From contig JADCER010000015.1 of assembly GCA_020249925.1 (NCBI GenBank), positions 62,001-126,000 of the forward strand: 64,000 nt of DNA. Reading direction: 5' to 3'. A program made the position numbers and the translations under genes. Shown in pieces: positions 9,137 to 17,337 of this stretch. The first letter of the stretch is position 1, and every line of letters starts with the position of its first letter. Under the pieces are notes generated by a model. The model was not told where the DNA came from. It searched no databases and saw only the letters and a list, made by a program, of their open reading frames with translations. The DNA is from Roseomonas sp. GTDB taxonomy: Bacteria > Pseudomonadota > Alphaproteobacteria > Acetobacterales > Acetobacteraceae.

Positions 9137-9886
9137 TTAGGCAAGGTAATTGCCCCCATTGATGTGATAAACCTGACCCGTGATCCAGGCGGCTTGATCA
9201 GACGCAAGATAAACCATGAGGCCGGCGATTTCTTCGGGCCGCCCCATCCGCCCCAGCGGGATTTGCTGCGCCATTACCGCAAGCTCGGCTTCGCTATTGC
9301 CGTAGCGCGGCTGCGCGGTATCGGTGAGCCCTGGCGCGATGGCGTTCACGCGAATGCCTTTCGAAGCCAGGGACAGGGCCATGGACCGTGTCATGCCGAT
9401 AATGCCGGCCTTGGTCGCGGTGTAATGCACCCCAAGCGGCGCCCCCCGGACCGAGGAGGAAGAAAGATTGATGATCACCCCCTTGATCCCGGCCGCCGCC
9501 ATGGCCCGCGCCGCTGCCTGGGCGCAAAAGGCGCTGCCCTTGAGGTTCACGGCAATCACTCGGTCCCATTCGGCTTCTGTCATGTCCAGGAATTCAACGC
9601 GGGGGAAGATGCCGGCATTATTCACCAGCACATCAATGCGCCCGAGTGCGGCGATGGTCTGTTCCACCAGGGCGGCAGCGCCGGCGGCGGTGCCGACATC
9701 GCCCCGGATCAGCGCGGCACGGCGGCCTGAGGCACGGATTTCGGCCGCCACGGCTTCGGCCTGGGCCTGATCATCCAGCCAATTGATCGCGACATCATGC
9801 CCCGCCACCGCCAGGGCGCGCGCGGCGGCGGCCCCAATGCCCTGCTGCGCGCCGGTTACCAGCGCCACCTTTGTTTCGCCTGCCAT
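9137..9886 (-). CDS. SDR-family oxidoreductase (FabG-like)
   Basis: Classical short-chain dehydrogenase/reductase, 249 residues. The N-terminus is MAGETKVALVTGAQQGIGAA with the TGxxxGIG cofactor motif. NNAGIFPRVEF and the Ser-Tyr-Lys catalytic set (NLSSSSVRG, HYTATKAG) follow. A frame extension to 10315 runs into the divergent SDR gene and is a shadow. It is the first gene of the minus-strand operon and is divergent from another SDR, with 114 bases between. The substrate is not determinable; 3-oxoacyl-ACP reductase is the default annotation but catabolic use is likelier here. Confidence 0.93.
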   Translation of the reverse strand: MAGETKVALVTGAQQGIGAAAARALAVAGHDVAINWLDDQAQAEAVAAEIRASGRRAALIRGDVGTAAGAAALVEQTIAALGRIDVLVNNAGIFPRVEFLDMTEAEWDRVIAVNLKGSAFCAQAAARAMAAAGIKGVIINLSSSSVRGAPLGVHYTATKAGIIGMTRSMALSLASKGIRVNAIAPGLTDTAQPRYGNSEAELAVMAQQIPLGRMGRPEEIAGLMVYLASDQAAWITGQVYHINGGNYLA

Positions 9887-9894
9887 GGTCTGAC

Positions 9895-9912
9895 CCCCCT
9901 GAATTCTGGGGG
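9895..9912. promoter_or_regulatory. 18-bp palindrome between divergent SDR genes
   Basis: CCCCCTGAATTCTGGGGG is an inverted repeat with one mismatched pair. It lies 8 bases upstream of the minus-strand SDR start and about 90 bases upstream of the plus-strand SDR. It could be an operator shared by the two divergent operons or a hairpin in the minus-strand leader. No matching second copy was seen. Confidence 0.35.
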
Positions 9913-10000
9913 AGCCTAGGGCGAAACGAGACCCCTGTCTTGAGGGCTTGCCCCGGCGCGCGCCCGGTGGCACCCCTTGGCAGGAGAGGGAGGCGGCGCA

Positions 10001-10768
10001 GTGGATATTGCTGGAATGTTCTCGTTGCAGGGGCGCGTGGCGCTGGTGACTGGTGCGTCCGGCGTTTTGGGCGCGCATTTCGCCCGTGTGCTGCATGGCG
10101 CGGGGGCTTCGGTGGCGCTGGCCGCACGGCGGGAAGCCGCGACGGCGGCGCTGGCGACGGAATTGGGTGCGCGCGCGGTTTCCGTGCCCCTGGATGTGAC
10201 CGCGCCAGAGACGATTGCGCCCGCCTTTGCCGCTGCGGAAGCCGCCTTCGGCGTAGCTTGCGATATTCTGGTGAATAATGCCGGCATCGCCGTGACCAAG
10301 CCCGCCTTGCAGCAAAGCGCGGAAGACTGGGATTCCGTGGTGGATGTGAATTTGCGCGGATGTTTTCTGGTGGCGCAGGAAGCCGCGAGGCGCCTGGTCG
10401 CCGCGAAGCGTCCGGGTGTGGTGGTGAATATCGCCTCGGCCCTTGGGGTTCGGATCATTCCGGGTGTGGTCGGCTATACCGCCGCCAAGGCCGGGCTATT
10501 GCACATGACGCGCCATTTGGCGGTGGAATGGGCGCGGCATGGCATTCGGGTGAATGCGATTGCGCCTGGCTATATCGCAACCGATATCAACCGCGACTAT
10601 TTCGCCTCCGATTCAGGGCAGGCGATGATCAAACGTATCCCGCAGCGCCGGCTTGGGGCTGCCGAGGACCTTACCGGGCCGCTATTGCTGCTCGCTTCCG
10701 AAGCCGGGGCGCATATGACCGGCGCGGTGGTGACAGTGGATGGCGGCCATTCGATCAACCCGCTTTAG
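10001..10768 (+). CDS. SDR-family oxidoreductase, first gene of the acyl-CoA operon
   Basis: Classical SDR, 255 residues. GTG at 10001 was chosen because AGGAGAGGGAGG ends 7 bases before it; an in-frame ATG at 10016 is the alternative. Motifs: VALVTGASGVLGAHF, NNAGIAVTK, Ser in NIASALG, and YTAAKAG for the Tyr-Lys pair, ending in a typical GAVVTVDGGHSINPL. It is 11 bases upstream of the ACAD10/11-like gene and starts a nine-gene run. By analogy with LvaD of the Pseudomonas putida levulinate pathway it could reduce an oxoacyl-CoA to the hydroxyacyl-CoA used by the kinase; this is inference from context. Confidence 0.93.
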   Translation: MDIAGMFSLQGRVALVTGASGVLGAHFARVLHGAGASVALAARREAATAALATELGARAVSVPLDVTAPETIAPAFAAAEAAFGVACDILVNNAGIAVTKPALQQSAEDWDSVVDVNLRGCFLVAQEAARRLVAAKRPGVVVNIASALGVRIIPGVVGYTAAKAGLLHMTRHLAVEWARHGIRVNAIAPGYIATDINRDYFASDSGQAMIKRIPQRRLGAAEDLTGPLLLLASEAGAHMTGAVVTVDGGHSINPL

Positions 10769-10779
10769 GTTTTGCTGTC

Positions 10780-11991
10780 ATGGAATTTTCTCTGCCCCCC
10801 GAAATTGATGATATGCGCCGGCGCATTCGCCGCTTTGTTGATGAAAAGCTGATCCCGTTGGAAGCGGATCGTGCGAATTTCGATGAGCATGAGAACATCG
10901 CGCCCCATGTGTTGGCGGAAATGCGCAAGGCTGCGAAGGTGGAAGGGCTTTGGGCTTTGCAAATGCCAAGGCGCCTAGGCGGCCAGGAATTGCCGCGCAT
11001 TGGCATGGCAGCCTGTTATGAGGAAATGAACAGGTCCATCTTCGGGCCGGTGGTGTTCAATAGCGCCGCGCCGGATGACGGCAATATGATGATCCTGGAT
11101 CGCGTTTTGCCGGAAGCGATGAAGCCGCGCTGGTTGCAGCCGATTGTGGATGGCGATGTACAATCCGCCTTCGCCATGACGGAACCCGATGGCTGCGGTT
11201 CAGACCCGAACCTGACCTATACCAAGGCGGAACGCGTCGGCAATGATCGCTGGCGCATTACCGGGCGGAAATGGTTCATCACCGGCGCGGGCAATGCCAA
11301 GATTTTCATCATCATCGCGCGCACATCGGATGATCCGCGCAAGGGGCTTTCGGCCTTTCTGTTCAGCGCCGATCAGCCGGGATGGAAGATTGTGCGCCGC
11401 ATCCCGATCATGGGGCCGGAAGAACATGGCGGGCATTGCGAATTGGAATTCGACGGGCTGGAAGTCCCGAATGAACATTTGTTGATGAGCGAAGGCGATG
11501 GGCTGAAGCTCACGCAAATGCGCCTTGGCGTAGCGCGGCTGACGCATTGCATGCGCTGGCTGGGCTTGTCTCGGCGTGCTTTGGAAATCGCCATGGAACG
11601 CATCGCGCAGCGCGATTCCTTCGGCATGAAGCTGATTGACCGCGAAAGCGTGCAGGGCCTGGTGGGCCAGGCGGCGATGGAAATCGAGATCGGCCGGCTG
11701 CTGACCATGAAGGCGGCTTGGGTGCTGGACCAGGGCGGCTTCGCGCGGAAGGAAGTTTCCATGGCGAAGATCGTGGTGGCGGATGCCTTACAGAAATCCG
11801 TGGATACGGCGCTGCAATTGCTGGGGGCGCGCGGCTATTCCAAGGATACGGTGATTGAATGGATGTATCGCTATGCCCGCCAGGCGCGGTTGGTGGATGG
11901 CGCATCAGAAGTGCATCGCATGGTGCTGGCCAATACCTTGCGGGCGGAGGGTTCTGGATTCTTCGCCTGGGGTCCGCCCAAGCATGGATGA
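10780..11991 (+). CDS. ACAD10/11-type acyl-CoA dehydrogenase family protein
   Basis: FAD-dependent acyl-CoA dehydrogenase fold, 403 residues from the ATG at 10780 (MEFSLPPEID). The central part reads MTEPDGCGSDPNL, ITGAGNAK, GGHCELEFDGLEVPNEHLL, then RLGVARLTHCMRWLGLSRRA and finally RLVDGASEVHR. The combination GAGN, HxE-x-FDxxxVP, RLG..R..HCMR..GL and DG..EVH is what I know from human ACAD10/ACAD11 and bacterial LvaC, rather than from ordinary ACADs. Those enzymes act on a phosphorylated hydroxyacyl-CoA and expel phosphate to give an enoyl-CoA. The APH kinase gene overlaps its 3' end by 8 bases, matching the fused kinase-ACAD layout of the mammalian proteins. Substrate chain unknown. Confidence 0.9.
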   Translation: MEFSLPPEIDDMRRRIRRFVDEKLIPLEADRANFDEHENIAPHVLAEMRKAAKVEGLWALQMPRRLGGQELPRIGMAACYEEMNRSIFGPVVFNSAAPDDGNMMILDRVLPEAMKPRWLQPIVDGDVQSAFAMTEPDGCGSDPNLTYTKAERVGNDRWRITGRKWFITGAGNAKIFIIIARTSDDPRKGLSAFLFSADQPGWKIVRRIPIMGPEEHGGHCELEFDGLEVPNEHLLMSEGDGLKLTQMRLGVARLTHCMRWLGLSRRALEIAMERIAQRDSFGMKLIDRESVQGLVGQAAMEIEIGRLLTMKAAWVLDQGGFARKEVSMAKIVVADALQKSVDTALQLLGARGYSKDTVIEWMYRYARQARLVDGASEVHRMVLANTLRAEGSGFFAWGPPKHG

Positions 11992-12991
11992 GGCGCGGCG
12001 CGCAAAACTGACGGATTGGCTGCGCGGGGCAACCGGCGCGGCTGATCTTGAACTTGGCGCCATGACCTTGCTTTCCGGCGGTGCCATTCAGCAGAATTGG
12101 GCTTTGGATGTGACGCTGGCGGGGCGTGATGAAGCCTGGGTGCTGCGCACCGATAATGCTGCGACCTTGGCCGTTTCCCTGCCGCGCACAGCGGAATTCG
12201 CGCTGTTGAAAGCAGCCTTTGGCGCTGGCGTGACGGTGCCTCAACCGCTTTATTTGTGTGACGATACCGGCATTCTGGGCGCGCCGTTTTTCATCATGCG
12301 GCGCGTGCAGGGTATTGCCGCGGGGCACCGCGTGGTGAAAAGCGAAACGCTTTGCGGTGGGCGGGATGCAGCGGTGCAGGCGCTTGGGCGCGAATTGGCG
12401 CGCATTCATCGCATCACGCCGCCGCGTGCGGATTTGGCGTTTTTAGGTGCGCCACCAGAGGATGCTTGCTTGGCCTTTGTGGCTGAACAACGCCGCGCGC
12501 TGGACCGGCAAGCGCTGCCGCGCCCGGTTTTGGAATGGGGCTTGCGGCATTTGGAGCGCACCGCTCCTGCGCCGCTGCCCTCCGTGCTGAACCATAATGA
12601 TTTCCGCACCGGCAATCTGATGCTGGCTGAAGCGGGCGTGACGGCGGTGTTGGATTGGGAATTCGCTGCCTGGGGCGAACCGCATGCTGATCTTGGTTGG
12701 TTCTGCGCCAAGTGTTGGCGCTTCGGCAGCGCTTATGAGGCAGGCGGCATTGGTACGCGCGATGCCTTCTATGCCGGCTATGCCGCGGAAGCCGGGTATG
12801 CCGTGGATGCGGCGCGTGTGACCTGGTGGGAATTAGCGGCGCATATCCGCTGGGCGGTGATTGCGATTGACCAGGCCGCGCGGCATCTCTCGGGCAAGGA
12901 AACCAGTCTGGAACTGGCACTGACCGGCCATATTGTGCCGGAGCTTGAATGGGAAATCCTGAACATGACAGGGGTGCCCGATGCAGCGTGA
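11984..12991 (+). CDS. APH/choline-kinase-type phosphotransferase (LvaA-like hydroxyacyl-CoA kinase candidate)
   Basis: Aminoglycoside-phosphotransferase-fold kinase, 335 residues from the ATG at 11984 (MDEARRAKLTDW). The catalytic loop is HNDFRTGNLM with His204, Asp206 and Asn211; the metal-binding Asp224 is in LDWEFAAWGEPHADLGW. The N-terminal lobe has the LSGGAIQQNWALDV nucleotide-binding strand-loop. It overlaps the ACAD gene by 8 bases and the DUF6285 gene by 11. In Pseudomonas putida the comparable kinase LvaA phosphorylates 4-hydroxyvaleryl-CoA, and in animals the same domain is fused to ACAD10/11. Phosphorylation of a hydroxyacyl-CoA is therefore the best reading; antibiotic resistance is unlikely in this context. 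Confidence 0.9.
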   Translation: MDEARRAKLTDWLRGATGAADLELGAMTLLSGGAIQQNWALDVTLAGRDEAWVLRTDNAATLAVSLPRTAEFALLKAAFGAGVTVPQPLYLCDDTGILGAPFFIMRRVQGIAAGHRVVKSETLCGGRDAAVQALGRELARIHRITPPRADLAFLGAPPEDACLAFVAEQRRALDRQALPRPVLEWGLRHLERTAPAPLPSVLNHNDFRTGNLMLAEAGVTAVLDWEFAAWGEPHADLGWFCAKCWRFGSAYEAGGIGTRDAFYAGYAAEAGYAVDAARVTWWELAAHIRWAVIAIDQAARHLSGKETSLELALTGHIVPELEWEILNMTGVPDAA

Positions 12992-13340
12992 AGCCCCGGA
13001 GGGCGCAAGCCTATTGGCCACCGCACGCGATGCGCTGTTGCAGGAGATTCTGCCGAAGCTTTCCGGCACGGATGCCTTCACCGCGCGGATGATCGCCAAT
13101 GCCATGGCGATTGCGGCGCGCGAGGCAGCGCAGGATGAGGCTTGGGTAACAGCAACGCGCGCCAACATGCAACGTCTGACGGGTGCTGCTGACGCGCCGG
13201 ACCGTGCCTTGGCTTCTGCGATTCGTACGGGCGCCTATGATCCGGGCAGCGCGCATCACGCGGAAGTGGCAGCGATGTTGCGCAATGCGGCACGGATGCG
13301 TTGCGCCATCAGCGCACCTCGGGTTTTGGGAAAGGGTTGA
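12981..13340 (+). CDS. DUF6285 protein, LvaB-like kinase partner candidate
   Basis: Small soluble protein of 119 residues, predicted mostly helical. The core LLATARDALLQEILPKLSG followed by ARMIANAMAIAAREAAQDE matches my memory of DUF6285, the family of small proteins encoded beside APH-type hydroxyacyl-CoA kinases. LvaB, a protein of about 12 kDa, is needed for LvaA activity in the levulinate pathway. Its ATG lies 11 bases inside the end of the kinase gene, so the two are surely co-translated. A structural or activating subunit of the kinase is inferred; no catalytic motif is visible. The DUF number is from memory and needs a profile search. Confidence 0.78.
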   Translation: MQREAPEGASLLATARDALLQEILPKLSGTDAFTARMIANAMAIAAREAAQDEAWVTATRANMQRLTGAADAPDRALASAIRTGAYDPGSAHHAEVAAMLRNAARMRCAISAPRVLGKG

Positions 13341-13343
13341 AGC

Positions 13344-14954
13344 ATGCAGGATGATTTGCCGAAAACCGCCGCCAATCATGTGGCGCTTTCGCCGGTTTCC
13401 TTCCTGCCGCGTGCAGCACATATCTGGGCCAAGCGTATCGCCATTATTCATGGCGCGCGGCGCGTCACCTATGCCGCGTTCTTCGAACGTAGCCGGCGCT
13501 TGGCTTCGGCCTTGCGCGATGCCGGCATTGCGCCGGGTTATGTGGTGGCAGCACTTTTGCCGAATATCCCGGAAATGCTGGAAGCGCATAACGGCGTGCC
13601 CATGGCGCATGCCGTGCTTTGCCCCATCAATACGCGGCTGGATGCAGCGACGGTGCGCTTCATTCTGGGACATTCGGGCGCGAAAATCCTGCTGCTCGAC
13701 CGTGAATTTGCCGCGCTGACGAATGCAGCCTTGGAAGGGATGGAAAACCCGCCGCGCGTCATTATCATCGATGATCCCGAAGGCCCGGGCGGTTTGGCGA
13801 TTGAGGCGACACCTTATGAGGAATTCATTGCGGGCGGTGACGCGGCTTTTGCCGTGACGCCACCGACAGATGAATGGGCGGCGATTTCGCTTTCCTATAC
13901 CTCTGGCACCACGGGCGATCCCAAGGGCGTGGTCGCGCATCATCGCGGCGCATATCTGAATGCCTGCGGCAATGCGCTCTCCTTCGGGTTGACGGCGCAG
14001 AGCGTCTATCTTTGGACGCTGCCCATGTTTCACTGCAATGGCTGGACCTATACTTGGGCGGTCACACTGCAAGGCGGCACCCATGTCTGCCTGCGCCGTG
14101 TGGAGCCTGCGCGGATTTTCGCGCTGATTGCCGAACATGGTGTCACGCATCTCTGCGCCGCGCCTGTGGTGCTGACCATGCTGATCCATGCGCCGGAAGA
14201 TCAATGCCGCAGCTTCGCGCATCGTGTTGGAATCGCGACCGGTGGTGCCGCACCGCCATCGCCGGTGATCGCGGCGATGGAGAATCTCGGATTTGATGTC
14301 ACGCATCTTTATGGCCTGACGGAATGCTATGGTCCTTCGCTGCTATGCGCCTGGCAGCCTGGCCTGCATGACCTGCCCTTGCAGGAAAAGGCGGCCTTCA
14401 TGGCACGGCAGGGTGTGGCCTTACCGACGCTGGAAGAAGCCACCGTGATCAATACCGAAACGGGTGCGGCAGTGCCGGCCGATGGCGCAACAATTGGTGA
14501 GATTGCCATTCGCGGCAATACCGTGATGAAGGGCTATCTGCGCAACCCCAAGGCCAATGCAGCGGTTTTCGTGGATGGCTGGTTCCGCACCGGGGATCTC
14601 GGCGTGCTGCATCCGGATGGCTATATCGAAGTGAAGGACCGCGCCAAGGATATTGTGATCTCGGGCGGGGAAAACATCAGCAGCCTGGAAGTGGAAGAAG
14701 CGCTGTATCGCCACCCGGATGTGATGGAAGCGGCGGTGGTGGCGCATCCGGATGAAAAATGGGGCGAGGTGCCGCATGCCTTCATCACCTTGAAGCCAGG
14801 GGCGGCGGAAAACCGCGATGGCATCATCACCTTCTGCCGCGCCAATCTGGCGGGGTATAAGGTGCCGCGCCACATCACCTTCGGCCCCCTGCCGAAAACC
14901 GCAACCGGAAAAATCCAGAAATTCGAATTGCGCACCCGGGTGCGCGGTGGCTGA
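13344..14954 (+). CDS. AMP-forming acyl-CoA synthetase (LvaE-like)
   Basis: ANL-superfamily acid:CoA ligase, 536 residues. The P-loop LSYTSGTTGDPKGVV is near residues 182-196. TLPMFHCNGWTYTWAV, GLTECYGP, GWFRTGDLGVLHPDGY and the hinge KDRAKDIVISGGENIS follow, and the adenylation lysine is in KTATGKIQKF close to the C-terminus. It starts 3 bases after the DUF6285 gene. It would activate the free acid that feeds the kinase/ACAD steps, the role LvaE has in the levulinate pathway. The MFHCNGW motif is common in medium-chain and branched-acid ligases; the exact acid is unknown. Confidence 0.95.
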   Translation: MQDDLPKTAANHVALSPVSFLPRAAHIWAKRIAIIHGARRVTYAAFFERSRRLASALRDAGIAPGYVVAALLPNIPEMLEAHNGVPMAHAVLCPINTRLDAATVRFILGHSGAKILLLDREFAALTNAALEGMENPPRVIIIDDPEGPGGLAIEATPYEEFIAGGDAAFAVTPPTDEWAAISLSYTSGTTGDPKGVVAHHRGAYLNACGNALSFGLTAQSVYLWTLPMFHCNGWTYTWAVTLQGGTHVCLRRVEPARIFALIAEHGVTHLCAAPVVLTMLIHAPEDQCRSFAHRVGIATGGAAPPSPVIAAMENLGFDVTHLYGLTECYGPSLLCAWQPGLHDLPLQEKAAFMARQGVALPTLEEATVINTETGAAVPADGATIGEIAIRGNTVMKGYLRNPKANAAVFVDGWFRTGDLGVLHPDGYIEVKDRAKDIVISGGENISSLEVEEALYRHPDVMEAAVVAHPDEKWGEVPHAFITLKPGAAENRDGIITFCRANLAGYKVPRHITFGPLPKTATGKIQKFELRTRVRGG

Positions 14955-14957
14955 GGC

Positions 14958-16184
14958 ATGATGACAGAACCCCCAAAGCCCGGTGCGCTCACGGGCCTGC
15001 GCGTGATTGACCTGACCCGCGTGGTGGCAGGCCCGCTTTGCGCGCAAATGCTGGGCGATCTGGGGGCGGAAATCGTCAAGCTGGAACGCCAAGGCAATGG
15101 CGATGATCTGCGCGCCCTTGGCCCGCCTTTTGTCGCCGGCAGTGATGACAGCACCTATTTCGTCTCGCTCAATCGCAACAAGCGCTCACTCAGCCTGGAT
15201 TTCACGCAAGCCGAAGGTGCCGCCATTCTGAAGCGCATAGTGGCGAAGGCGGATGTGCTGATCGAGAATTTCCGCACCGGCACGCTGGCGCGTTACGGCT
15301 TGGGTTATGAGGATTTGCGCGCCATTAATCCGCGGCTGATCTATTGTTCCGTCACGGGGTTTGGACAGGACGGGCCTTACGCACATCGCTCGGGCTATGA
15401 TTTTGTGGCGCAAGCCATGGCTGGGTTGATGGAAGTGACCGGTGAGGCTGATGGCAAGCCAGGCGGCGGCCCGCAGCGCGTTGGCGTGCCGGTTGCGGAT
15501 ATGTTCACGGGCTTCGCCGCGACAGTTTCCATCCTTGCCGCGCTACGTCATCGCGATCAGACCGGCGAAGGGCAGTATTGCGAAGTCTCCCTTTATGAGA
15601 CGATGGTTTCATTGATGCAGGCGCCAATGGCATCCTGGCTCAATGCCGGCAAGCTCATGCAGCGTACCGGCAATGATGCGGTTGTGGCGGTGCCGTATGG
15701 TGTATTCCAAGGCTCAGACGCGAAATTCGTCATTGGCGTTTTGAATGACCGCGAATTTATCCGGTTGGCGGCTGCGCTGGGCCATGCGGAATGGGCCGCG
15801 GATGAGCGGTTTCGTCGCGCGCGTGATCGCGCCGCCAATCGCGATCTGCTGCTAAGCATGATGAATGATGTGCTGCGCCGAAGGCCAAGGGCTGAATGGT
15901 TGGCGATTTTGGAAGATGCCAAGATTACTTCCGGGCCCATCAATACGGCCGCCGATGTGGAAGCCGATCCGCATACCAAGGCGCGTGGCTTGATTGTGGA
16001 GGTACCGCATCATGCCGGCGGGCAGGTGCGCGTGCCGGCCTCACCGCTGCATCTTACCGCGGCGCCAGTGACCTATCGCTATGGCATTCCAGCACCTGGT
16101 GAGCATACGGATGCGGTGCTGCGCGAATTTGCTGAGATGACAACAGAAGAAATCGCCGCGGCGCGCGCCGCCGGCGTCTTGTAA
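14958..16184 (+). CDS. CaiB/BaiF-type (class III) CoA-transferase
   Basis: Family III CoA-transferase, 408 residues. The fold's start VIDLTRVVAGPLCAQMLGDLGAEIVKLE, seen at about residues 16-43, is diagnostic. The catalytic aspartate is Asp148 in HRSGYDFVAQAMAG, equivalent to Asp169 of formyl-CoA transferase. Two adjacent ATGs (14958 and 14961) are possible starts. It sits 3 bases after the ligase gene. In an operon that already has an ATP-driven ligase it offers a second, energy-saving way to load CoA onto the substrate, or moves CoA from a product (for example succinyl-CoA) to the next acid. Donor and acceptor are unknown. Confidence 0.94.
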   Translation: MMTEPPKPGALTGLRVIDLTRVVAGPLCAQMLGDLGAEIVKLERQGNGDDLRALGPPFVAGSDDSTYFVSLNRNKRSLSLDFTQAEGAAILKRIVAKADVLIENFRTGTLARYGLGYEDLRAINPRLIYCSVTGFGQDGPYAHRSGYDFVAQAMAGLMEVTGEADGKPGGGPQRVGVPVADMFTGFAATVSILAALRHRDQTGEGQYCEVSLYETMVSLMQAPMASWLNAGKLMQRTGNDAVVAVPYGVFQGSDAKFVIGVLNDREFIRLAAALGHAEWAADERFRRARDRAANRDLLLSMMNDVLRRRPRAEWLAILEDAKITSGPINTAADVEADPHTKARGLIVEVPHHAGGQVRVPASPLHLTAAPVTYRYGIPAPGEHTDAVLREFAEMTTEEIAAARAAGVL

Positions 16185-16196
16185 GGGGGCTGCGCC

Positions 16197-17336
16197 ATGG
16201 CTGGGCTTCGTTTTGATTTGCGTGATGCGCCGGATGGCGCGGCGGCACTGCGTGCTGAAGTGCGCGCATTTCTGGCGGAAAATGCGCCAAACTTCACGCC
16301 AGAAATCCGCGCCCGGTCCTGGATGGGGTTCGACCGGGATTTCACCCGCGCTGTTGGCGCCAAGGGATGGATTGGCATGTGCTGGCCGCGCGACTATGGC
16401 GGTGGCGAGAAAAATTTTCTGGAACGCAATATTGTGCTGGAAGAAATGCTCGCCGCCGGTGCGCCGGTGGGGGCGCATTGGATCGGGGATCGGCAATCCG
16501 GACCGCTGATTTTGCGGCTTGGTACGGAAGAACAGAAGCGCCATTTCCTGCCGCGGATCGCGAGTGGCGAATACGCCTTTTGCATCGGCTTGTCGGAACC
16601 TGATTCGGGAAGTGATCTGGCATCGCTGCGGACCAAGGCCGAAAAGGTGGATGGCGGCTGGAAGCTGAATGGCCGTAAGATTTGGACGACCTTCGGGCAT
16701 CTGTGCGATTGGATGATTGCGCTGGTGCGCACCTCTCCCGCACCTGAAGGCGGCGCGCGGCATATCGGGCTTTCACAAGTGCTGGTCAATTTGCGCGCGC
16801 CAGGTGTGCATATTCGCCCGATCCGTGATCTGGTCGGTGAGAAGGGCTTCAATGAAATCACCTTCGATGATGTGATGCTACCGGAAGATGCAATGGTCGG
16901 TCAGGAAGGTGCCGGTTGGGCGCAGGCCACCAGCGAATTGGCGTTTGAACGCAGCGGACCGGATCGGTATTTGTCATCACACCCCTTGCTGGAAGCAGCG
17001 ATAACAACGCTGAAGCAGGATGGTGCAGCGGCGCCTGCGCTTGGCCGGCAAGTCGCACGGCTTTGGGCTTTGCGTAATATGTCAGTGGCGGTCGCCGGCA
17101 TGTTGGAAGATGGGCAGGACCCGGTACGGCAAGCGGCGCTGGTCAAGGATTTGGGCAATGATTTTGAACAGGCCTTGCCGAATGTGGTGCGTGATCTGAT
17201 CGCGACCGAAGATATGCCAGAGGATATGCGCCGCATGCATGCCTATTTGACGCAGATTGTGCCCACCTTCTCCTTGCGCGGCGGTACGCGGGAAATCATG
17301 CGCGGCATTATCGCGCGCGAATTGGGGCTGCGCTGA
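16197..17336 (+). CDS. Acyl-CoA dehydrogenase, likely catalytic subunit of a two-gene heteromer
   Basis: Acyl-CoA dehydrogenase, 379 residues. FAD and substrate motifs are GLSEPDSGSDLASLRTKAEK and LNGRKIWTTFGHLCDW. The C-terminus GGTREIMRGIIARELG carries Glu366, in the position of the catalytic base of FadE-type enzymes. An AAGGGGG ribosome binding site lies 9 bases before the ATG. The next gene is a shorter ACAD without this glutamate, starting one base after this stop. Such adjacent pairs form alpha2beta2 enzymes in actinobacterial steroid degradation (FadE/ChsE type). A substrate with a bulky or branched acyl group is suggested by that precedent, but not shown. Confidence 0.94.
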   Translation: MAGLRFDLRDAPDGAAALRAEVRAFLAENAPNFTPEIRARSWMGFDRDFTRAVGAKGWIGMCWPRDYGGGEKNFLERNIVLEEMLAAGAPVGAHWIGDRQSGPLILRLGTEEQKRHFLPRIASGEYAFCIGLSEPDSGSDLASLRTKAEKVDGGWKLNGRKIWTTFGHLCDWMIALVRTSPAPEGGARHIGLSQVLVNLRAPGVHIRPIRDLVGEKGFNEITFDDVMLPEDAMVGQEGAGWAQATSELAFERSGPDRYLSSHPLLEAAITTLKQDGAAAPALGRQVARLWALRNMSVAVAGMLEDGQDPVRQAALVKDLGNDFEQALPNVVRDLIATEDMPEDMRRMHAYLTQIVPTFSLRGGTREIMRGIIARELGLR

Positions 17337-17337
17337 C

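Noticed and set aside
11984..12991. Aminoglycoside resistance gene
   Set aside because: The fold is shared, but the gene is embedded between an ACAD and a DUF6285 gene in an acyl-CoA operon, so a metabolic kinase is far likelier.
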